The notes below the pieces were generated by a model. The model did no database searches. It was not told the DNA's origin and saw only the letters and a program-made list of their open reading frames with translations. A DNA stretch of 64,000 bases from Thermodesulfobacterium sp. (lineage in GTDB: Bacteria > Desulfobacterota > Thermodesulfobacteria > Thermodesulfobacteriales > Thermodesulfobacteriaceae): assembly GCA_017656385.1 (NCBI GenBank), contig JACDNX010000009.1:1-64000 (forward strand), given 5' to 3'. How positions within the stretch are numbered: the first letter of the stretch is position 1; each line of letters opens with the position of its first letter. This document shows positions 8,163-17,637 of the stretch, piece by piece. The position numbers and the translations under genes were made by a program.

Positions 8163-8693
8163 ATGATTAAAAATTTTTTAAAAAATAAATTCAATTCCAA
8201 AATCTTTTTTTTCTTTCTGACCCTCTTTTTTCTTTTTACAGCTTCTCTTTATGCAAAAAAATTAGATTTATTAAACATTAAAAATTGGGTTCTAATCGGT
8301 GAAAACAAAAGGGGTGAAAAGCTTTTTTATGAGAAAAATTCTTTGAAAAACTATCCTGAGTTAAAATTAAGTCTTACTTTGCTTTATCTTCCCTCAGATG
8401 AGATAGCACAGAGATGTGAAGAATACTGGATGAATTGGTTTTTGATGAATGAATACAGAGAGGTTATGTGGAGCGGCATTCCAAAAGAGGAAAAAGCTAA
8501 ATGCAAAAGTCTGAAATACGGCATTTACACATGGCAAATTGATTGTAAAAAGAGAAATTTTAGAGAAATGGATTTTGTGTGGTATAATAATAAAGGAACC
8601 CCAGTTTATACAAGAAAGAATGTAGGTATTTCCTTTCTTTTTATTCCAGAAGATTTAGTAAAAACCCTTTTTGATAAATTCTGCAAACATTAA
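8163..8693 (+). CDS. Exported protein, possibly surface-adhesin E-like
   Basis: A 176-residue protein with a hydrophobic signal peptide at residues about 15-32 (FFFFLTLFFLFTASLYAK). The mature part starts with WVLIGENKRGEKLFYEKNSL, a pattern like the compact periplasmic domain annotated as surface-adhesin protein E, and has four cysteines that could form disulfides (C84, C117, C130, C174 approximately). Function is unknown. It begins 9 nt after tRNA-Glu with no visible Shine-Dalgarno, so it may be read from a transcript that also carries the tRNA. The radical SAM gene follows after 15 nt. Confidence 0.6.
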   Translation: MIKNFLKNKFNSKIFFFFLTLFFLFTASLYAKKLDLLNIKNWVLIGENKRGEKLFYEKNSLKNYPELKLSLTLLYLPSDEIAQRCEEYWMNWFLMNEYREVMWSGIPKEEKAKCKSLKYGIYTWQIDCKKRNFREMDFVWYNNKGTPVYTRKNVGISFLFIPEDLVKTLFDKFCKH

Positions 8694-8708
8694 CAAAATT
8701 GAGCTTAG

Positions 8709-10040
8709 ATGGTCTATGATTTTCTTCTCATTAATCCCTGGATTTATGACTTTGCAGCTTATGACTTCTGGCTAAAGCCATACGGTTTGCTTCTTCTTGG
8801 AGGCAAACTAAGAAAACTTGGCTATTCTATTTATTATATAGACCTTTTAGATCCCCTTCATCCAAAGCTCCCCGTAAAACCCAGAAGAAAGGAATTCGGA
8901 ACAGGGCACTTTTACAAAGAACCTATTCCCAAACCTGTCTATTTTAAAGATGTTCCGAGAAGATTTTTTCGTTATGGAATCCCTGTAAGCATTTTCAAAA
9001 AAATTCTATCAACTCTTAAATTTAAAGCTGTTCTCTTAACATGTACCATGACTTACTGGTATCCAGGGCTTATAAGTGTGTTGGAGATATTAACCTCAAA
9101 ATATCCTGAAATTCCTGTTTATATAGGAGGTATTTATGTAAAGCTCTGTTATGAGCATTTAAAATCTCACATAGAAAAATATTATTCTGACTTTCCAGTT
9201 TACATTGTAAAAGAAAATGCAGATGAGTTTTTGAAATTTATTATCAAAAAGTATAAACCTTCAATAAAGCCTTATATAAACGAATACCCTATTTTTGATA
9301 TGCAGAGTTTTATACCTTATGTGGTAATTATGACAAGCTACGGGTGTCCTTTCAATTGTCCATACTGTGCTTCCAAAACACTTTATCCTAAATTTAAACC
9401 GAGAGAGCCTGAAAATGTTTTTAAAGAAATAGTTTTTTGGCACAAAAATTACGGAGTTATTGATTTTGCCTTCTATGATGATGCGCTTTTATTTAATTTT
9501 GAGTCTCACTTGGCTATAATCCTTGAGAAAGTTCTTTCTCATAATCTGGGCCTCCGTTTTCACACTCCTAATGCTGTCCATGCAAGATTTATTACCAAAG
9601 ATGTGGCACAACTTTTAAAAAGGGCAGGATTTAAAACTATAAGGATAGGGCTTGAAAGGGTGGAAAATAGATTTGACAATAAAGTAAGTATTGATGAGTT
9701 TTTGCAGGCTGTATCCTACTTAAAATTTGCTGGTTTTAAAGAAAGAGAACTCGGAGCTTATCTACTTTATGGGGTTCCTGAAGAAGATTTTAAAGAAATA
9801 GAAAAAGGGTTAATTTTTTTGGAAAAACACAGGGTAGCTCCCTATTTAGCAGAGTTTTCTCCTATTCCTGGAACTCCTTTTTTTGAATTAACAAAAAAAT
9901 ACTCTCGCTACCCTATTGAGGAAGATCCTATCTTTCATAACAATACGATTTTCCCTGCTCTAAAAAATCCTGATTGGGAAGAAATAAAAAGAATAAAAAT
10001 CTTATCAAGAGAGATTCGCAGAAGGATTTTTAATCCTTAA
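8709..10040 (+). CDS. Radical SAM protein with N-terminal B12-binding-like region
   Basis: A 443-residue protein. The N-terminal 190 residues, beginning VYDFLLINPWIYDF and including LLLGGKLRKLGYSIYYIDLL, have the layout of a cobalamin-binding-like domain. SYGCPFNCPYCASKTLYP (near 210) supplies the CxxxCxxC [4Fe-4S]/SAM motif. DFAFYDDALLF and IRIGLERVE are typical radical SAM barrel strands. The group includes methyltransferases and cyclases; the substrate cannot be deduced. No CxxC cluster beyond the SAM site is visible. Its stop overlaps the convergent prmA stop by 4 nt. Confidence 0.82.
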   Translation: MVYDFLLINPWIYDFAAYDFWLKPYGLLLLGGKLRKLGYSIYYIDLLDPLHPKLPVKPRRKEFGTGHFYKEPIPKPVYFKDVPRRFFRYGIPVSIFKKILSTLKFKAVLLTCTMTYWYPGLISVLEILTSKYPEIPVYIGGIYVKLCYEHLKSHIEKYYSDFPVYIVKENADEFLKFIIKKYKPSIKPYINEYPIFDMQSFIPYVVIMTSYGCPFNCPYCASKTLYPKFKPREPENVFKEIVFWHKNYGVIDFAFYDDALLFNFESHLAIILEKVLSHNLGLRFHTPNAVHARFITKDVAQLLKRAGFKTIRIGLERVENRFDNKVSIDEFLQAVSYLKFAGFKERELGAYLLYGVPEEDFKEIEKGLIFLEKHRVAPYLAEFSPIPGTPFFELTKKYSRYPIEEDPIFHNNTIFPALKNPDWEEIKRIKILSREIRRRIFNP

Positions 10041-10879
10041 AGCACCATCCACAAAAAACTCCACTCCTTTTCTCTCTGCTTTTTTATCACCTTAAATCCC
10101 CTGTTTTTATAAATTCTTATAATATTTTTTACATCTTCATTTAATATTCCGCTCAGAAAAAGGTGTGTTTCCTTTTGAGAAAGAGTTTTTATAGTTTCAG
10201 CAAGACTTTTAAGTTCTTTATATCCGATATTTGCAAGGATTAGATGAAACTTTTTCTTGGGAACATTTTTTTGTATGTGGATTTTGGATTTTACTCTGTT
10301 TAAGGTAGCATTATACTTGCAAGCCTTAAGTGCTTCTTCATCTATATCTATTGCATAGACCTTGCAATTTTTCAAAAGTTTGACACAGGCAATTCCGAGA
10401 ATACCAGTTCCACATCCAAGATCAAGAATTTTTAAATTCTTGAAATTTTTCTGGATTATTTCTTCTACAAATATTTCTATATTTTCAAGCATCATCTGAG
10501 TTGTTGGATGATGTCCAGTTCCAAAGGCTTGTGCAGGTTCAATTAAAATGACAATTTTTTCTTTATCAACTCTATATTTTTCCCACGGGGGAATGATTAT
10601 AAATTTTTTTCCTACTTCTAAGGGTTTAAAATTAGCTTTCCATAATTCTGCCCAGTTTTTTTCTTCTAAAATTTTATAGCTTACTTCTATATCCAAGTGT
10701 CTTGCTAAAAATTTTTCTAAAAGAATCAATTCAGAGGTATTCTCTTTAAAGAATATGTTAAAGAGATATCCTGAATCCTTTTCCACAGTTTCCCATCCCT
10801 GAGAAATGTGAGAATAAAGAAAATCCTCAACAATTTCAACTTTTTCCTTAGGAACTTTTAGAGTAACTTGGTAATACAT
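10037..10879 (-). CDS. prmA: Ribosomal protein L11 methyltransferase
   Basis: A 280-residue SAM-dependent methyltransferase that modifies ribosomal protein L11. Diagnostic blocks are IEPAQAFGTGHHPTTQMML (near residue 155, the PrmA signature), ILDLGCGTGILGIACVKLL (SAM motif I, near 185) and LILANIGYKEL (post-motif region, near 235). The N-terminal part matches the L11-recognition domain in length. It is a single gene, convergent with the radical SAM gene and divergent from the MFS gene. Confidence 0.93.
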   Translation of the reverse strand: MYYQVTLKVPKEKVEIVEDFLYSHISQGWETVEKDSGYLFNIFFKENTSELILLEKFLARHLDIEVSYKILEEKNWAELWKANFKPLEVGKKFIIIPPWEKYRVDKEKIVILIEPAQAFGTGHHPTTQMMLENIEIFVEEIIQKNFKNLKILDLGCGTGILGIACVKLLKNCKVYAIDIDEEALKACKYNATLNRVKSKIHIQKNVPKKKFHLILANIGYKELKSLAETIKTLSQKETHLFLSGILNEDVKNIIRIYKNRGFKVIKKQREKEWSFLWMVL

Positions 10880-10939
10880 GGGAATATTATTTGAAAAACT
10901 TTTATTTTTAAAATCATAAAATATAATTTGATTTTTAAA

Positions 10940-12127
10940 ATGTTTAACAGAAAACTTTTTTACATAGGTTTTATTTATTTTTTCTCAGGACTTCCTTTTG
11001 GTTTCTTTTATACCTTTATTCCTGTATTTTTTAGAACTCAAGGAATAGATCTAAAAACTATAGGACTTTTTTCCATAGCAGGATTGCCCTGGAGTTTAAG
11101 ACTCCTTTTTGCACCTTTCATAGATAGATACTTTTATAAAAGTTTTTGGATGGGGATTTCACTTATTGGTATTTCTATAAGTATTACTGCCCTTTCTTTT
11201 TTTACTCCTGCTACCCTGCCCTTTTTTATTTTCTTGTTTCTTCTTACTCTCTCCTCAACTTTTTTTGACACCTCCTCTGATGGATTTGTAGTGGAATGGA
11301 TACCATCTAAGGAACTCGGTAAAGCCAATGGAATTCGCATTTCGGCTTACAGAATATCTCTTATCCTTTTCGGAGGAGGAATTGTTGCTATAAGCCACTA
11401 CCTTGGATTTAAACCCATATTTTATCTTTTAGGCATTATAACCTTTTTGGCAGGTATTTTTTTGATTTTAAATCCTGTTTTGAAGATTAATCCTCAAAAA
11501 TCTCACATATCTTTAAGCTCCCAATTTATAAAGCCGTTAAAGGAAATACTTAAAAGAGAGAGAGCATTTTTGCTTCTTTTCTTTGTCTTAACTTATAAAA
11601 TAGGAGATGCCTTACTCGGAGCCATGGTTTATCCCTTCTGGGTAGATAGAGGATTTAGTAGACTTGAAATTGGGCTTATTTCTGGAACTCTGGGAAGCAT
11701 TTTTACCATACTTGGCTCTCTTTTGGGAGGTTTCTTAGCAAGTATCTGGTGCTTAAAAACTTCTCTTTTTGCTCTGGGATTTTTTCAATCTATTTCTAAT
11801 ATAGGATATACCGTTGCTTCTTTACCTCAGCTACCAAGGGAAACAGTTTATTTTGCCTCTATATTTGAAAGCTTTAGCGGTGGGCTTGGAACAGCAGCTT
11901 TCCTTACTTTTCTTACCAGTCTTTGTAAAAAAGAGTTTTCTGCCACTCAATATGCAGTATTTTCAACTTTATTTAGCCTTTCTCTTACTTTTTCAAGAAC
12001 TTTGGCTGGATACGGAGCAAGTTATTTAGGATATACCTATTTTTTTCTTCTAAGCTTTCTTATCTCTTTACCGCCTCTTTTTCTTGTATTCTGGATAACA
12101 AAAGATGTTGAAAAAAAAGAAGATTAG
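10940..12127 (+). CDS. MFS transporter, AmpG/PAT-like
   Basis: A 395-residue protein with about twelve hydrophobic helices. The start MFNRKLFYIGFIYFFSGLPFGFFYTFIPVFF and SIAGLPWSLRLLFAPFIDRY match the AmpG / acetyl-CoA transporter-like branch of the major facilitator superfamily (muropeptide or CoA-derivative uptake). Substrate is not deducible. I use the ATG at 10940 rather than the TTG at 10928 because a TATAAT lies at 10922-10927, which would leave a very short or leaderless 5' end. It converges with the diguanylate cyclase gene, overlapping it by 4 nt. Confidence 0.8.
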   Translation: MFNRKLFYIGFIYFFSGLPFGFFYTFIPVFFRTQGIDLKTIGLFSIAGLPWSLRLLFAPFIDRYFYKSFWMGISLIGISISITALSFFTPATLPFFIFLFLLTLSSTFFDTSSDGFVVEWIPSKELGKANGIRISAYRISLILFGGGIVAISHYLGFKPIFYLLGIITFLAGIFLILNPVLKINPQKSHISLSSQFIKPLKEILKRERAFLLLFFVLTYKIGDALLGAMVYPFWVDRGFSRLEIGLISGTLGSIFTILGSLLGGFLASIWCLKTSLFALGFFQSISNIGYTVASLPQLPRETVYFASIFESFSGGLGTAAFLTFLTSLCKKEFSATQYAVFSTLFSLSLTFSRTLAGYGASYLGYTYFFLLSFLISLPPLFLVFWITKDVEKKED

Positions 12128-13833
12128 TAATTCTCTTCTGTCCAAAATTCCCTTTTAAACCTTACCACTTTGTTTCTTCCAAGTTCTTTAGCTTTGTAAA
12201 GGGCTACATCAGCAAACTTTATTGCCTCCCAAATAGCCTGTGTATCTATAGGGAACTCAGATACTCCAATAGATATTGTTCTTCTTATACTTCCCTGTGG
12301 TATTTTAAATTCATGACTTTCAATAAGAAATCTTAATTTTTCTCCTACCTTAACACTTTCTCCTTCTTTTACATCAATTAAAAGCACCAAAAATTCTTCT
12401 CCTCCAAACCTTATAACCATATCAGATTTCCTCACATTGGATGACAAAATTCTCGCTGTTTCTTTTAAAACCAAATCTCCTACATCGTGTCCATATCTGT
12501 CATTTACTGATTTAAAGAAATCTAAATCACACATAAGAATTCCTAAAACAGATTCTCTTCTCAGGATCTGAGCTACCAGATTTTCTAAGGTTGCTTCTAA
12601 AAAGTGTCTATTATATAGACCTGTAAGAGCATCTCTGAATGTTTGTTCTTTTAAAGCTTCAGCATACCTTTTAGCTTCTATAACCGGAGTTGCTTCATTA
12701 ATAAAAAGTTTAGCTTTTTTTATACTTTCTTTGATACCTTCTGAATTCTTAATAAGATCTTCCTTAGGTATATAAATAGCTACAACTCCTATGCACTTTC
12801 CTCCAGAGTTCATAGGAATGCAATAATATTCGTAATCATCTTTTAAAGGAAAAATCTTACAAATATTAGGAAATATCACAGAGCTTACAATTTCTCCTGT
12901 TCTTTTAGCTCTACATTTATCTGCATCAAACATTATTTCGGATGTAGGCTCAAGTTTAGGAACAGATATATATACAGGTGTCATAGTATTTTGAGAATTT
13001 GATACCTGATAAATAATAAAACAGTTTATGTTCAATGCATTTTTCAAGTAGTATCCCAACCTTTCATAAACTAAATCAGGAGTTTCATCGTTTTCTATGG
13101 TGTGTTTAAATATCCTTAATGAGTTGTATTCATTTAAAAGTTGATTAAGTTTAGTGGTAATTTTCCCTATTTCATCTCTTGAAGTATATTCCATAAGACA
13201 AACTTGTGAAAAATTTAGTTCTTTATGTTCTTTCTCTTCTGCTAAAAAGTCCAATCTTTCTAATATTTTATCAAGAGGTTTTTTCACCATATAATAAAAT
13301 GCCCATGTACCCCAAGCCAGAAATACTAACATAGTTAAAAGTAAAATAAATTGAAAGTATTTAGAAAGTTTTTTATACTTTAACAATCTGTTTTCTATAT
13401 CAAATCTTTTAGTGACAAAAAATTTGTTTAATATAAGAAATTGCTGATTTATATCCTTAATCTTTAAATTAGAAGGAGATGAAGAACTTTCAGAAATTAA
13501 CTTTTTTAGTTTTCCAATTTGAGGCTGAATTTGTGAATATTTTTCTTTTGCACTTTCAAGCTCTTTGATAATTGTATCAAGTTCTTTTTTAAACTTTAAA
13601 AATAGTTCTCTTTCTTGAGAATAAGTCAAAGCTTTATCAGTAAGTATTTCGTAATAATAAGGAATTTCTTTATATAACTTTACTGTGTGATTAAAAAGAT
13701 AGTAAAAATAAAAAGCAAGAAAAAGGTTGACAAAAAAGCAAGATCCAATAATAAAGCCTACTTTCCAGTATAGAGAAAGATTTAAAAACCAGTTTACAAA
13801 CGGATAAATTTTATTTTTAAACTTCTCAAACAT
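12124..13833 (-). CDS. Membrane diguanylate cyclase with HAMP/GAF-like sensor region
   Basis: A 569-residue protein predicted to make cyclic di-GMP. TM1 is at residues about 22-46 and TM2 about 160-183, enclosing a helical periplasmic sensor domain. A HAMP-like linker follows, then a GAF-like domain (about 245-385). The C-terminal GGDEF domain has FRDALTGLYNRHFLE, DLDFFKSVNDRYGHDVGD and the active site RFGGEEF. RKSD five residues before GGEEF is a complete RxxD product-inhibition site. It is last in the yebC-ruvC-ruvA-isochorismatase run, 20 nt after the previous gene. Confidence 0.9.
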   Translation of the reverse strand: MFEKFKNKIYPFVNWFLNLSLYWKVGFIIGSCFFVNLFLAFYFYYLFNHTVKLYKEIPYYYEILTDKALTYSQERELFLKFKKELDTIIKELESAKEKYSQIQPQIGKLKKLISESSSSPSNLKIKDINQQFLILNKFFVTKRFDIENRLLKYKKLSKYFQFILLLTMLVFLAWGTWAFYYMVKKPLDKILERLDFLAEEKEHKELNFSQVCLMEYTSRDEIGKITTKLNQLLNEYNSLRIFKHTIENDETPDLVYERLGYYLKNALNINCFIIYQVSNSQNTMTPVYISVPKLEPTSEIMFDADKCRAKRTGEIVSSVIFPNICKIFPLKDDYEYYCIPMNSGGKCIGVVAIYIPKEDLIKNSEGIKESIKKAKLFINEATPVIEAKRYAEALKEQTFRDALTGLYNRHFLEATLENLVAQILRRESVLGILMCDLDFFKSVNDRYGHDVGDLVLKETARILSSNVRKSDMVIRFGGEEFLVLLIDVKEGESVKVGEKLRFLIESHEFKIPQGSIRRTISIGVSEFPIDTQAIWEAIKFADVALYKAKELGRNKVVRFKREFWTEENY

Positions 13834-13853
13834 TTTAAAAAGATTATAATAAC

Positions 13854-14417
13854 TTATTTTATATGTTCTAAAACTTTTTTAAATTCATTTGTTCCGGCTT
13901 TTTTTAAAATTTGAAAAACCAAAGTTTCTGTGGTTGTTACAATACCACCAGCTGATTTTATCAAATCAAGTCCGGTTTCCCAGTCCATCTTTTTTCTACT
14001 ACATACTGCATCCTTAGGAACAAAAACTGTATATCCTTTTTTTAGTAAATCTATAGAAGTTTGCCATACACATACATGAGTTTCCATACCTGTTAAAAAT
14101 ACTTTTTTTCTGAGATTATATCTATAAAGCTCTTCTTCAAACTTTGTCTCTCCTAAGGAACTAAAAGTAATTTTTTCAATAGGATTATAAAAAGGAAGAA
14201 CTTCTTTAATTTCAGCCACAGTTTCTCCTAACCCCTTGGGATACTGCTCTGTAATTATCAAAGGAATATTAAAAAGTTTAGCGGTCTCAATTAAAATTGA
14301 ATTATTTTTAATCACACTTTTTGCTATTTCCTTATCCATTGCTTTAACAAGTTTCTCTTGTATGTCTGTAATTATGAGTATTGTTTCTTCTGGAGTAATA
14401 AAATATTTTTCGGTCAT
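13854..14417 (-). CDS. Isochorismatase-family cysteine hydrolase
   Basis: A 187-residue cytoplasmic hydrolase. The catalytic triad positions of the family are visible: Asp in ITDIQEKL (near 18), the Lys region near 80-85 (NPIEKITFSS) and Cys in GMETHVCVWQT (near 113). The family includes nicotinamidase-like and ycaC-type enzymes; the substrate is not evident. The gene starts 3 nt after the ruvA stop, so it is co-transcribed with ruvA, but no functional link to recombination is known. Confidence 0.85.
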   Translation of the reverse strand: MTEKYFITPEETILIITDIQEKLVKAMDKEIAKSVIKNNSILIETAKLFNIPLIITEQYPKGLGETVAEIKEVLPFYNPIEKITFSSLGETKFEEELYRYNLRKKVFLTGMETHVCVWQTSIDLLKKGYTVFVPKDAVCSRKKMDWETGLDLIKSAGGIVTTTETLVFQILKKAGTNEFKKVLEHIK

Positions 14418-14420
14418 TTT

Positions 14421-15050
14421 TTAATTTTCTTTAAAGGTTACTTCTTTCAGAGTGGGAGAAAATTCTTTCAAGGCTTTTTTCACTAAGGTATCAAGCGTAT
14501 CTGTTTCTTCAAAAACCTTATATAGAACTTTTTCTACTTCCTTGCTTTTAAAGCCCAAGCTCATAAGAGAGCTTTTAGCTTCTTCAATAAGAGCTTCTTT
14601 TTCGGAAGGGACTATTATCCCTTTTTCACGAGGTTTTGAAAAGATATCTTTTAATTCTAAAAAGAGTTTTTCTGCTCTCTTAGGACCTATGCCTGGCACT
14701 TTTGAAAGTTCTTTGATTTTTTTATGGAGAATTATTTCTCTCAATTTTTCTGGAGAAAAGACAGAAAGAAGGTTTAGAGCCAGTTTAGGTCCAATTCTTG
14801 AGAGAGTATTTAGTTTTATAAAGAATTCTCTTTCTTCTTTGGAAAGAAATCCGTAAATTTCTATATATTCGTTTTTTCTTAAAATAGGCACTACATAGAG
14901 AAGAATTTTTTTTTCTGAGAATTTTTCTTTTATAAGGTCTATCAGATTAAAAGGAATTAGGATTTCCCAGAAGATACATTCATTAGTTTGCAAAATTAAT
15001 CTATTGGGGAGTATTAATTCTTTAACAAATCCTTTAAGCTGGTATAGCAT
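14421..15050 (-). CDS. ruvA: Holliday junction branch migration subunit RuvA
   Basis: A 209-residue RuvA. The N-terminal OB-fold (about 1-65) is followed by tandem helix-hairpin-helix motifs, RIGPKLALNLLSVF and VPGIGPKRAEKLFLELKD (near residues 86 and 122), which bind junction DNA. A flexible acidic linker leads to the C-terminal RuvB-binding domain (about 155-205). RuvB is not in the window. The gene follows ruvC by 2 nt, so RuvA and RuvC are produced together. Confidence 0.94.
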   Translation of the reverse strand: MLYQLKGFVKELILPNRLILQTNECIFWEILIPFNLIDLIKEKFSEKKILLYVVPILRKNEYIEIYGFLSKEEREFFIKLNTLSRIGPKLALNLLSVFSPEKLREIILHKKIKELSKVPGIGPKRAEKLFLELKDIFSKPREKGIIVPSEKEALIEEAKSSLMSLGFKSKEVEKVLYKVFEETDTLDTLVKKALKEFSPTLKEVTFKEN

Positions 15051-15052
15051 GG

Positions 15053-15544
15053 TTATGTTTGCAATTCCAAGGCTAAAATTAAGGCTATTGCAAGAGCATC
15101 TATTTTATGAGAATCTGGATTCAGCTCAAACTTAAAATTTACGATTTTTTCTCTAAAAAATAGATTTAAAATATGATAAATATCTTCTTTTTCGGCTTTT
15201 CCGTATTGTGTAAAAAATTTTTTAATCTCTGAGGGGTGATAGGTTTTTACAGGGATATTATGAAGCCCTGCTACAAGTAAGGCAATTGCCTGAGCTTGAG
15301 CAAGTGTGCTCCCTGCCCGAGGGTAAGTTTTTGCAAATGTATCTTCTATTCCTATTATATCAGGCTTAAATTTTGTTACTGTCTCCTTTAGCCTGTTAAA
15401 AAGATAGGTTAGTTTTTCTATAAGATTTTTACACTTTTTGGTATTTAAAGTTTCCCAATCCTTTAATTCATAAGAACCATTTTTAATTTCAAGAAGAGCA
15501 AAGGCTAAGTTATTGATACCAGGATCTATTCCTAAGATTTTCAT
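15053..15544 (-). CDS. ruvC: Crossover junction endodeoxyribonuclease RuvC
   Basis: A 163-residue Holliday-junction resolvase with an RNase H fold. Catalytic acids are visible: Asp7 in LGIDPGINNLAFAL, Glu in IGIEDTFAKTYP (near 67), and the C-terminal acidic pair in SHKIDALAIALILAL (near 145-150). Length is normal. Its ATG overlaps the yebC stop as ATGA, the common yebC-ruvC-ruvA order. Confidence 0.94.
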   Translation of the reverse strand: MKILGIDPGINNLAFALLEIKNGSYELKDWETLNTKKCKNLIEKLTYLFNRLKETVTKFKPDIIGIEDTFAKTYPRAGSTLAQAQAIALLVAGLHNIPVKTYHPSEIKKFFTQYGKAEKEDIYHILNLFFREKIVNFKFELNPDSHKIDALAIALILALELQT

Positions 15545-16290
15545 TTATTTAAAGCTTCCATAATCTTTTCGGGTATATCAAAATTGGCATAAACCTGTTG
15601 CACATCATCGTGATCATCAAGGGCTTCTATAAGTTTTAAAAGACTACTTGCAGTTGCTTCATCTTCTACAGGAACTGTTGTTTTGGGGACCATGGTTATT
15701 TTAGCTGAAATTATTTCTATTTTTGCTTCTTCCAAAGCCTTTTTTACATCTTCAAACTGAGAAGGATCTGTAACGATTTCTATTTCACTTTCATATTCTT
15801 TAGTATCTTCTGCTCCTTTTTCTATTGCAATTTCTAAGATTTTTTCCTCATCTTTTTTGGGCACAACTATAAGGCCTTTCTGTTCAAATATCCAGGCTAC
15901 TGCTCCTGGTTCAGCAAGATTACCTCCGTGTTTACTAAAAAGATGCCTCAACTCTGAAACAGTTCTCCTTCTGTTATCAGTTATGGTATTAATAAGTATT
16001 GCAACTCCTCCTGGACCATATCCTTCAAAAACTGCTTCTTCGTAATTTGTTCCTTCTTCCAGGCCAAGGGCTTTTTTGATAGCCCTTTCTATGTTTTCTT
16101 TGGGCATATTGGCAGCTCTTGCTGCCTGAATGGCTGCTCTCAAACGGGGATTAAGCTCAGGATCTCCACTCCCTCCAGCTCTAACTGCTATAATAATTTC
16201 TCTTATAAGCTTGGTAAAAAGCTGGCCTCTTTTAGCATCCTGAACTGCTTTTTTTCTTTTAATTTGCGCCCAGTGGGAATGTCCTGCCAT
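15541..16290 (-). CDS. yebC: YebC/PmpR-family transcription/translation factor
   Basis: A 249-residue YebC protein, opening MAGHSHWAQIKRKKAVQDAKRG with the conserved KLIREIIIAVRAGG and PRLRAAIQAARAANMPKENIERAI blocks. Family members act as DNA-binding regulators or as factors relieving ribosome stalling at proline runs. It is the first gene of the ruv operon, next to tRNA-Leu on the opposite strand. Confidence 0.95.
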   Translation of the reverse strand: MAGHSHWAQIKRKKAVQDAKRGQLFTKLIREIIIAVRAGGSGDPELNPRLRAAIQAARAANMPKENIERAIKKALGLEEGTNYEEAVFEGYGPGGVAILINTITDNRRRTVSELRHLFSKHGGNLAEPGAVAWIFEQKGLIVVPKKDEEKILEIAIEKGAEDTKEYESEIEIVTDPSQFEDVKKALEEAKIEIISAKITMVPKTTVPVEDEATASSLLKLIEALDDHDDVQQVYANFDIPEKIMEALNK

Positions 16291-16388
16291 ACCCTTACCC
16301 CTCTCAAAAATGTTTTAATCAGCTTTAAAATTAAGTATAATAAGTCTTGTAAAAAATTCAAACTTTATTAGAATATATTTTGAAAATA

Positions 16389-16473
16389 GCCGAGGTGGCG
16401 GAATTGGAAGACGCGGCGGACTCAAAATCCGCTGGGGGTTAACCCCGTGCGGGTTCGACTCCCGCCCTCGGCA
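16389..16473 (+). tRNA. tRNA-Leu (anticodon CAA)
   Basis: A class II tRNA with a long variable arm. The acceptor GCCGAGG pairs with CCTCGGC, the anticodon arm GCGGA-CTCAAAA-TCCGC gives CAA, the variable arm is TGGGGGTTAACCCCGT, and the T arm is GCGGGTTCGACTCCCGC. The discriminator is A and CCA is not encoded. It reads UUG. Its 3' end is 4 nt from the stop of the convergent permease gene. Confidence 0.97.
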
Positions 16474-16477
16474 TTTT

Positions 16478-17560
16478 TTAAATTTTTATAATAAACCTTC
16501 TGGTTCTTCTGTTCCATTCCACAAAGAAAATCCATAAAAATAAAACTACTAAAACAAGAAAAAAAGCTCCAGGATAGGTTAAATAATCAGGTAAATATAC
16601 TTTCTTTCCTAAAAATCCCTTTTCCCAAATATTCCATACATGCTCTAAGTAATATCTAAAAATAGATGTGCTTAAACCAAAAAACACAGTCACAATAAGA
16701 AGTTTAAGCTGTCCTTCTCCCAGTTTCCATAACATACTTAAAGCACAACTATCAGCTAACACCATCCCCAGACCAAATAGGATACCCCCTACGAAAGAGC
16801 CCAATACAAATGTAGGAATAACATAAAAATAAGAATCCTGGATCTTTGAAAATTTCAAGAAAAAAATTCCAGTAGTAGCTATGAATAAACTTAAAACAAA
16901 ACTTCTTGTCATTAATGAATCTCCAGAAATAAAAGGCTCACGAAAGGCTTTTGCCATACATAATTTGCTTCTCTGAATAATAAATCCTGCTATCGCGGAA
17001 AATAATAATAACTTTCCCAAGATTTCTTTTTCTTTATTACTTTTCAAATAACCTAATGCCTTCCATAGAATTATGATAAGGACAATTATTCCGATAACAG
17101 TTCCGAATTTTTTGAGATAAATATTAATTCCACCCTTAGAAGGAAATTTTTCTGCTTCCCAGATTAAATACTTTAACCCCATTAATACCCCTATAATCAA
17201 TCCTAAAAACATTGTGAGTCCACTTGCTGAAAAATTGGCAGTAGCGGTATAAAATCCTCCTATATTTCCTCCAAGAGCAAGAGTAGAACCAATTCCCATT
17301 AAAATTCCAGCTACAACAGCTTTGAAAATTTCAATTTTTGTGGGTATTTTTATTCCAAATTCCTGTGCAAAAGTGGAAGAGATAAAAGATCCTCCTATAA
17401 TACCAAGAATAATAAAAAATAAAGGATTTCCTGAAGAAGAATATAAATCCAATCCTCCTGCAATTTCTAAGGGAATGTCATGAAATTCTAAAAGAATAGC
17501 AAACAATCCCAAAAAAATTCCTCCTACTAAAGGATTGCTGAAAGTCTTAAATACAGACAT
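16478..17560 (-). CDS. YeeE/YedE-family sulfur-compound permease
   Basis: A 360-residue integral membrane protein with about nine helices, made of two half-repeats. GIGSTLALGGNIGGFY (near 90) and the second-half RSKLCMAKAFREPFISGD (near 198) and GMVLADSCALSMLWKLGEGQ (near 265) match the YeeE/YedE (TsuA-like) family, which takes up thiosulfate or other sulfur or selenium species. The two cysteines in the second half occupy positions conserved for substrate passage; the first-half equivalent is not a cysteine. A good Shine-Dalgarno (AGGAGGTG) precedes the ATG. No partner TusA-like gene is next to it. Confidence 0.82.
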   Translation of the reverse strand: MSVFKTFSNPLVGGIFLGLFAILLEFHDIPLEIAGGLDLYSSSGNPLFFIILGIIGGSFISSTFAQEFGIKIPTKIEIFKAVVAGILMGIGSTLALGGNIGGFYTATANFSASGLTMFLGLIIGVLMGLKYLIWEAEKFPSKGGINIYLKKFGTVIGIIVLIIILWKALGYLKSNKEKEILGKLLLFSAIAGFIIQRSKLCMAKAFREPFISGDSLMTRSFVLSLFIATTGIFFLKFSKIQDSYFYVIPTFVLGSFVGGILFGLGMVLADSCALSMLWKLGEGQLKLLIVTVFFGLSTSIFRYYLEHVWNIWEKGFLGKKVYLPDYLTYPGAFFLVLVVLFLWIFFVEWNRRTRRFIIKI

Positions 17561-17637
17561 TAAACACCTCCTTTCCTATATCTCAGAAAAGTAGTCTGAA
17601 TAAATTTAAATAAAAATAACATTTTTACAAGCTAATA